From Bin5 sp965200685 (GTDB lineage Bacteria; Chloroflexota; Anaerolineae; Caldilineales; Caldilineaceae), in the NCBI GenBank assembly GCA_965200685.1, contig OZ241379.1, positions 620,001-684,000 of the forward strand: a stretch of 64,000 nucleotides of DNA, in the 5' to 3' direction. Within the stretch, counting starts at the first letter, position 1, and each line of letters starts with the position of its first letter. Under the pieces are notes generated by a model. It was not told the origin of the DNA and did not search any database. It saw only the letters and a program-made list of their open reading frames with translations. A program made the translations under genes and the position numbers. This document shows positions 58,956 through 64,000 of the stretch, piece by piece.

Positions 58956-61037
58956 GTGCGGAGGATTTGTTCGTTTTTGGTATTGGTGTTGCTTGGGGGG
59001 GCTGTGGCTTGGCTGGCTTGGCCGGCCGAGGTGTCCGCGCCGGGGGAGGCGCGGGCGGTGGAGGGGCTGCATCGGGGTGTGGTGGCGAGTCTGGACAGCC
59101 CGGCCTTTGTCTTTGGCCCAGGTTGGCGGGTCTCTGGGGCCGGCGCGGACACAAGCGAACCGGCGCGCCCGTGGCAGGAACCATCTGGGCGGGTCTCCTT
59201 TCAATATACGGGCCGGGAACTGGCCCTACAACTGGCAGTGGGTCACTATTGGGGCTATCTTTTCGTGACAGTCGATGGCCAGCCGGCCAATCGACTGCCG
59301 GCTCTGGCCGGCACCCTCAACAGCCATGGACAGCTGGCCGGCTATAAACCACTGTTGATAGCGGATAGACAGACCCCCACCGGCCCGACAGCTACTTGGT
59401 TTGTGGTCCACCGGGCGCGTACGGACGGCCCCCATGATGTGACCATAGAGGTCTGGCGTGGGTGGGGACAGACGGTGCTGCGGGCTGTGGCTGTGGATGC
59501 CCTGCCGCCTGGGCCGCGTCCTCTGTGGCCTGGCATGATCCTGGCTCTGCTTGCCTGTTGGTTGGGGATGGTGGTATGGGGGCCTGCTTTGGCTGCTGTT
59601 GGGCAACGTGCTTGGGCTGGGCTGGGCCGTGCGGCTGCAACCCCATGGTGGGGGTGGCTGGCTGCTCTACCTGGGCCAGTGGTGGGGGCGGGTGCTGTTG
59701 CCGGGCTGCTGTTGGTTGCGGCTGGCGTCTCTATGCAGAGCTGGCTGCTCACCGATGGCGGGCTGCTGCTGCTAGGCGTGGTCAGTTGCGCGCGGCCTGT
59801 GGTGTGGGTTGCTGCCTTGCTCTTTGGGCTGCCCTTCTACCTGGCCCCATTGCCGCTCCTGCCGGGCCGGGCCCTGAACCTGATTGAGGTCGGCGTCTAT
59901 GGGGGGTTGGTGGTTCTGGGGTGGCGGCTGTTATTGGATAGGCCGGGCCTGGGGCGGCAGCGGGAGGCAATCGGCTACAGGCCGCATCATTTTCTCGTGA
60001 TCCTCATTGTGTTGGCCCTTGTCTCTGCCTTGGCCGCGGAGCAGCGGGCGGTCGCGTTGCGGGAGTGGCGTACTCTCTTTCTGCCGGCTGGGCTGTTCGC
60101 GCTGCTCTTGCGCGGCTCTCTTGCCTCGGGTGCCACTGCCGGCCGTACTCTTCTGGTCTTGGCCTGGCTGGCCGGCGGCGCGGCCATCAGCTTGGCTGGC
60201 ATCTGGCAGTACATAGCCGAGCAGGGTGTCATCCAAGCGGAGGGAGTCAACCGGGTGCGAGCCTTCTACGGGTCGCCCAACAATTTGGCCCTCTATTTGG
60301 AACGGAGTGCCGCCATGGGGTTGGCCCTGGCTTATTTTGGCGGCAAGGTCGCTGCTAGGGGTCGCCTGGTCCAGGTGGTGGCCGGCGCGCTCACCTTGCC
60401 CCAACTGATCGCGCTGCTGCTCACCTTTAGCAAAGGTGCGCTTTTTTTGGCACTGCCGGCCCTGCTGCTGGCATTGGCTGTGGCTGGGCGTCGGCTATTG
60501 AGGGCGAGGGGTCCTGGTTCAGCGAGGGTATGGGCATGGGGGCTGATCTTGGTGGCTGTGGGCATGGGTTTGGGCCTGCTGCCGTTTCTCAGTACAGAAC
60601 GTTTCCGCGCCTTGTTGGACTTCGGGCCGCAGACGACGGCCGGCTTGCGTCTCAATCTGTGGCGGAGCAGCCTGCAGATGGCGTTGGATTCTATGTGGCT
60701 GGGGGTAGGGCCGGACAACTTCCTGTACACATATCGCAGCGGGTACATACTGCCGGCAGCTTGGCGAGATCCCAACTTAAATCATCCGCACAATATTGTA
60801 TTGGATTGGTGGACTCGTCTTGGGTTGCCGGGTCTGGTGTTGGCCTTGGCTTGGCTGGGCACGGGGGTCCGTGGCCTGTGGCGGGCGGCATCTGGTGATG
60901 TCATAGCTGTCGGCGCGCTGGCAGCCATAGCGGCCGGCCTGGCCCATGGCCTCATTGACGCTTCCTACGCGTTGCCGGATCTGCTGTTGGTGTGGGTGTT
61001 TTTGACTTCAGCAGAGCGTAACACAAGTGGAGAGTAA
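58956..61037 (+). CDS. O-antigen ligase/polymerase-like membrane protein
   Basis: 693 residues if started at GTG 58956 (AAAGGGTAGG upstream); a TTG at 58911 gives 15 more. After an N-terminal membrane helix (CSFLVLVLLGGAVAWLAW) there is an exported domain of about 150 residues (SFQYTGRELALQLAVGHYWGYLFVTVDG), like a carbohydrate-binding sandwich. About a dozen membrane helices follow. Wzy/WaaL-type features are YGSPNNLALYLERSAAMG, LTFSKGALFLALPAL, GVGPDNFLYTY, and LNHPHNIVLDWWTRLGLPG with the periplasmic-loop His. It probably joins or polymerises glycan units on undecaprenyl carriers. No other glycan genes are adjacent. Confidence 0.78.
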   Translation: MRRICSFLVLVLLGGAVAWLAWPAEVSAPGEARAVEGLHRGVVASLDSPAFVFGPGWRVSGAGADTSEPARPWQEPSGRVSFQYTGRELALQLAVGHYWGYLFVTVDGQPANRLPALAGTLNSHGQLAGYKPLLIADRQTPTGPTATWFVVHRARTDGPHDVTIEVWRGWGQTVLRAVAVDALPPGPRPLWPGMILALLACWLGMVVWGPALAAVGQRAWAGLGRAAATPWWGWLAALPGPVVGAGAVAGLLLVAAGVSMQSWLLTDGGLLLLGVVSCARPVVWVAALLFGLPFYLAPLPLLPGRALNLIEVGVYGGLVVLGWRLLLDRPGLGRQREAIGYRPHHFLVILIVLALVSALAAEQRAVALREWRTLFLPAGLFALLLRGSLASGATAGRTLLVLAWLAGGAAISLAGIWQYIAEQGVIQAEGVNRVRAFYGSPNNLALYLERSAAMGLALAYFGGKVAARGRLVQVVAGALTLPQLIALLLTFSKGALFLALPALLLALAVAGRRLLRARGPGSARVWAWGLILVAVGMGLGLLPFLSTERFRALLDFGPQTTAGLRLNLWRSSLQMALDSMWLGVGPDNFLYTYRSGYILPAAWRDPNLNHPHNIVLDWWTRLGLPGLVLALAWLGTGVRGLWRAASGDVIAVGALAAIAAGLAHGLIDASYALPDLLLVWVFLTSAERNTSGE

Positions 61038-61101
61038 GGGCAGTGGTTTGGCAACTAGGCCGGCACAGTAGTTGATAGTTGCGTTCTCTAGGGGGCTATA
61101 T

Positions 61102-61542
61102 TTATAGAAACCTCTGCAGCAGTTCCTGGAGTAGAGGAAGCAGAATTCCGGCAACTCCCACCGCCATCAGCCACTTGATCCAACTGAGTTCCGTTTTCAT
61201 GGACTGCTGGTCTATCCTGACCGCAGCTATCTCTGTCTGCAGGTCCGTTCTGACCGCAGCTATATCCGCTTGCAGTTCCATTTTCATGGACTGCTGGTCT
61301 ATCCTGACAGCAGTTATCTCTGTCTGTAGGTCCGTTCTGACCGCAGCTATCTCCGTCTGCAGGTCCGTTCTGACCGCAGCTATCTCTGTCTGCAGGTCTG
61401 TTCTGACCGCAGCTATCTCTGTCTGCAGGTCTGTTCTGACCGCAGCTATCTCTGTATGTAGATCATCCTTGGTCGCCAGATATGCAAATGCGCTCTCAAT
61501 GCGGGTGAACCGCTCTCCATCGGTTGTTGTAATCATTGCCAT
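61102..61542 (-). CDS. Short coiled-coil protein with C-terminal membrane anchor
   Basis: 146 residues with the same three-part design as the protein at 19727: an N-terminal FTRIESAFAYLATKDDL, a repetitive middle, and WIKWLMAVGVAGILLPLLQELLQRFL. The middle consists of about seven 11-residue units (LQTEIAAVRTD), interrupted once by QQSMKME. Eleven-residue periodicity gives a right-handed or straight coiled coil. The YLATKDDL/HLATKADV and WLxxxVAxGxLxPLL matches link it to the 409-residue protein although the repeat unit differs. Function unknown. Confidence 0.75.
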   Translation of the reverse strand: MAMITTTDGERFTRIESAFAYLATKDDLHTEIAAVRTDLQTEIAAVRTDLQTEIAAVRTDLQTEIAAVRTDLQTEITAVRIDQQSMKMELQADIAAVRTDLQTEIAAVRIDQQSMKTELSWIKWLMAVGVAGILLPLLQELLQRFL

Positions 61543-61636
61543 GGGAGTGTCTCCTCTTGTGGGTTTTGCGCGGGTTCGGATGCGTCACAGAATGATAACA
61601 GATTCTGTGCTATTTCTCAACCGAACCTGTATGTAG

Positions 61637-62185
61637 TCACGGGTTACTGATTTCCGCGATCTTCTCTGCCAGAATGATGCTGTTCATCTCGCCGGCCCAG
61701 ATGCTGCGGATGATGCCATTGGCATCAATGAAATAGGTAGTTGGCAGCCCGCGTACATTATAATTGCGCCCCACTTCCAAGTCCCTGTCCAAGACAATCG
61801 GGAACTCTGCGTTTATTGTAGCTAGGAAATCTTCAATGGTCTCTGGGCTTTCCCCTTGGTCAACGCCTAGGATCAGGAGATCATCTCCGTAGCGTGCGGA
61901 CGCGGCCTGCAGTGCTGGGAACTCCCGGCGGCAGGGACCACACCAAGTCGCCCAGAAGTTCAGGACAACGGGCGTACCTTGTGCGCTGGACAGAGTAAAG
62001 GTTTGTGCCATCTCCCCTTGGGGGCTGTAGCGAGGCAGAGAGAAATCTGGCGCGGGATGTTGCACGGCCGGGCGTGGGGTATCAAATGTGGACGCATCCA
62101 CAGATGGGCGGCTGATCCACAGCCATCCACTGCCGAACAGAAGGAGCAGAGGAACAGCCGCGTACCAATAGTTGCGGTGTCTCAT
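61637..62185 (-). CDS. TlpA/ResA-family membrane-anchored thioredoxin
   Basis: 182 residues: an N-terminal membrane anchor (AAVPLLLLFGSGWLWI), then an AlkC/TSA-thioredoxin fold with APDFSLPRYSPQG, PVVLNFWATWCGPCRREFPAL (active-site CGPC), and the cis-Pro loop VRGLPTTYFIDANG. It works outside the cytoplasmic membrane to reduce disulfides, typically for cytochrome c maturation or protein repair. Start ATG 62185 overlaps the gnd stop by 4 bases, so the two are probably cotranscribed although functionally unrelated. Confidence 0.9.
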   Translation of the reverse strand: MRHRNYWYAAVPLLLLFGSGWLWISRPSVDASTFDTPRPAVQHPAPDFSLPRYSPQGEMAQTFTLSSAQGTPVVLNFWATWCGPCRREFPALQAASARYGDDLLILGVDQGESPETIEDFLATINAEFPIVLDRDLEVGRNYNVRGLPTTYFIDANGIIRSIWAGEMNSIILAEKIAEISNP

Positions 62186-63651
62186 CCGTCCATAACTCCA
62201 CTAGCCAGTGTCGTTTCCAGTGTCGTTTCCCACTCGCTGTGGAAAATTCCCGCGCGGTCCGTGCGTTCATAGGTATGTGCGCCGAAGAAATCTCGTTGGG
62301 CCTGGATGAGATTGGCCGGTAGGCGGATGTTGCGATAGCTGTCATAGTAGGCCAGGCTGGCACTAAAGGCCGGGGTGGGGATACCTCGTGCCACTGCCAG
62401 TTGGACCACCTGGCGCCAGGCGGGTAACCTTTGGGTGACTGCGGCGCGGAAGTCGTCGTCTAGCAGTAAGTTGGTCAGGGTCGGGTTCTTGGCGTAGGCA
62501 GCGGTGATATGGTTGAGGAAACCGGCACGAATGATGCAGCCGGCCCGCCAGATGGCGGCAATTTCCCCCAAATTCAGCGCGTAGCCGTACTCTTCACTGG
62601 CCAAGCGCAGGAGGGCCATCCCTTGGGCGTAGGCACTGATCTTACTGGCGTAGAGTGCATCCCGCACAGCATCGATCAGCTCTTGGGGGTCTCCATCATA
62701 AGGCTGGGCGTCCGGGCCGGGTAGGGAAGGGGACGCGGCCACCCGTTCCTCTTTGAGCGCGGAGAGAATGCGCCCGGTCACTGCGCTGTTGATGGTGGGG
62801 ATGGGCGCGCCGATATCCATTGCATTCTGGCTCGTCCATTTGCCGGTACCCTTCTGCTTGGCCTTGTCTAGGATCATATCGACCAAGGGCAAGCCGGTCT
62901 CTTCGTCTATGCGCTGGAAGATCTTGCTGGTGATTTCAATGAGGAAACTGTCCAGTTCACCTGCATTCCATTCGCGAAAGACATCTGCCAGGTGCGCGGC
63001 CTGCAGGCCCAGAGTCTGCTGCAAGATATCGTAGGCCTCGGCGATGAGCTGCATATCTCCGTATTCAATGCCGTTGTGGACCATCTTCACATAGTGGCCG
63101 GCCCCGCCAGGTCCGATATAGGTGACACAGGGCTTGCTGTCTTCGTCTGCTTTGGCGGCGATGGCCTGTAGCATCTCGCGCACAGCTTCCCAGCCGGCGG
63201 GCGCGCCCCCTGGCATAATTGACGGCCCCCAGAGCGCGCCTTCCTCGCCGCCACTCACGCCGACACCCATATAGACCAGCCCTTTGGCTGTCAGCTCTTG
63301 GCTGCGCCTCTCTGTATGCTGAAAGTAACTATTGCCGCCATCCATGACGATATCGCCTCGGTCCAGCAGAGGGACAAGCGAATCTAGGAGCGCGTCCACC
63401 GGTCGGCCTGCCTGTACCATCAGGAGAATGCGCCGGGGCCGCTTGAGCTTGGCCACCATCTCATCTAGGGTCACGGCCGGGAGTAGATTCTTGCCGGGAT
63501 GGGCGGCTGCGAAATCGGTCATTTTGGAAGTGGTGCGGTTGTAGATGACGACAGGATAGCCGTTGCGCTCCAGATTGAGCACCAGATTCTGGCCCATTAC
63601 GGCTAGGCCGACGACGGCAATCTCAGCGTTGGGGGCTGTAGCATCACGCAT
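62182..63651 (-). CDS. gnd: 6-phosphogluconate dehydrogenase (decarboxylating)
   Basis: 489 residues. The NADP-binding N-terminus has VVGLAVMGQNLVLNLERNGY and VVIYNRTTSK. The substrate region has GVGVSGGEEGALWGPSIMPGG, and the catalytic Lys-containing YVKMVHNGIEYGDMQLIAEAY. The C-terminal KGTGKWTSQNAMDIGAPIPT is the family signature. Length suits the long, dimeric form. It converts 6-phosphogluconate to ribulose 5-phosphate with NADPH formation. AAGGAGAG lies 7 bases before the ATG. Confidence 0.97.
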   Translation of the reverse strand: MRDATAPNAEIAVVGLAVMGQNLVLNLERNGYPVVIYNRTTSKMTDFAAAHPGKNLLPAVTLDEMVAKLKRPRRILLMVQAGRPVDALLDSLVPLLDRGDIVMDGGNSYFQHTERRSQELTAKGLVYMGVGVSGGEEGALWGPSIMPGGAPAGWEAVREMLQAIAAKADEDSKPCVTYIGPGGAGHYVKMVHNGIEYGDMQLIAEAYDILQQTLGLQAAHLADVFREWNAGELDSFLIEITSKIFQRIDEETGLPLVDMILDKAKQKGTGKWTSQNAMDIGAPIPTINSAVTGRILSALKEERVAASPSLPGPDAQPYDGDPQELIDAVRDALYASKISAYAQGMALLRLASEEYGYALNLGEIAAIWRAGCIIRAGFLNHITAAYAKNPTLTNLLLDDDFRAAVTQRLPAWRQVVQLAVARGIPTPAFSASLAYYDSYRNIRLPANLIQAQRDFFGAHTYERTDRAGIFHSEWETTLETTLASGVMDG

Positions 63652-63841
63652 AGTTGTCTCTCCTTTAATGGTAGGGCTGGGCGATGTTCAAGCGAAACGA
63701 TCTGTGAAAGTATAGCAGACCGTAGCGGGATCGGAAGATTGCGGAGCCCGTTAGCGAAATCTACGGCTTGTTGAATCTTGTGCTACACTGTTTGCTGAGT
63801 CTGTATATTTTCTGCAATCATTCTACCATAGGAGGCATTTT

Positions 63842-64000
63842 ATGTTGTCCCGCGCCTTGCTTTCGGTTTCCGACAAGACTGGCCTCGTCTCTTTGGCGCA
63901 AACGCTGCACCAGGCCGGTATTGAGATGATTGCCAGCGGTGGCACTGCTTGGCAGATCGCCGAGGCCGGCCTACCGGTGATAGCGGTAGAGGATCTGACC
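63842..64000 (+). CDS. purH: Bifunctional AICAR formyltransferase/IMP cyclohydrolase (partial, N-terminus)
   Basis: 53 codons before the window ends. MLSRALLSVSDKTGLVSLAQTL and MIASGGTAWQIAEAGLPV match the N-terminal MGS-like IMP cyclohydrolase domain of PurH, including the SDKTG and SGGTA signatures. AGGAGG precedes the ATG at proper spacing. It catalyses the last two steps of purine synthesis. It is divergent from gnd across 190 bases. Confidence 0.9.
   Translation, partial: MLSRALLSVSDKTGLVSLAQTLHQAGIEMIASGGTAWQIAEAGLPVIAVEDLT

Overview
The window looks like a chromosomal segment of a Chloroflexota bacterium, probably of the Caldilineae/Anaerolineae type. This rests on large secreted leucine-rich-repeat proteins that end in a Pro/Thr linker plus LFLPLVR, a large expansion of Uma2-family nuclease genes, carbon-monoxide-dehydrogenase-like FAD and 2Fe-2S subunits, and moderately high GC with TTG/GTG starts. 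The taxonomy is inference. I recognised no rRNA, tRNA, transposase or CRISPR array. Both ends cut genes: a TIR-domain gene on the left and purH on the right.

Layout. 1-10 kb is an accessory, defence-like stretch on the minus strand: a TIR protein with a small Cys-containing ORF coupled in front of it, eleven tandem Uma2 genes in one apparent operon, and an orphan HsdR-like helicase/nuclease. 10-12.3 kb holds two tandem solute-binding lipoproteins. 12.3-16.8 kb is alaS, a membrane protein and ruvX (yqgF). 17-19.7 kb is an ABC-2 type exporter whose second permease gene carries a 46-bp repeat insertion. 19.7-24.8 kb has a long repetitive coiled-coil membrane protein, an enoyl-CoA hydratase, a zinc-ribbon protein and comEC. 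25-32.4 kb is coxM-coxS-moaD-like-mutL followed by tig-clpP-clpX. 32.4-34.2 kb is an AT-rich type II restriction-modification pair, then mutS and a CHAT-domain protein.

39.2-42.8 kb is a protein-thiocarboxylate cysteine-synthesis cluster: a JAMM peptidase (Mec-like), a promoter plus structured leader ending in a terminator, a CysO-like ubiquitin-fold carrier ending GG-KA, a rhodanese-ThiF activating enzyme, and a CysM-like synthase whose start lies in a perfect hairpin. The parts fit one pathway: the activating enzyme loads sulfur on the carrier, the synthase transfers it to an activated serine, and the JAMM enzyme trims the carrier and releases cysteine. The leader looks like a transcription-attenuation element.

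42.8-64 kb contains a LolCDE/MacB-type ABC system, an M24 peptidase, three further Uma2 genes of another subfamily (one frameshifted, one with a coiled-coil tail), two LRR secreted proteins, ribosomal protein L25, a protein of unknown function, an O-antigen-ligase-like membrane protein, a second coiled-coil membrane protein like the one at 20 kb, a TlpA-type thioredoxin, 6-phosphogluconate dehydrogenase and the start of purH.
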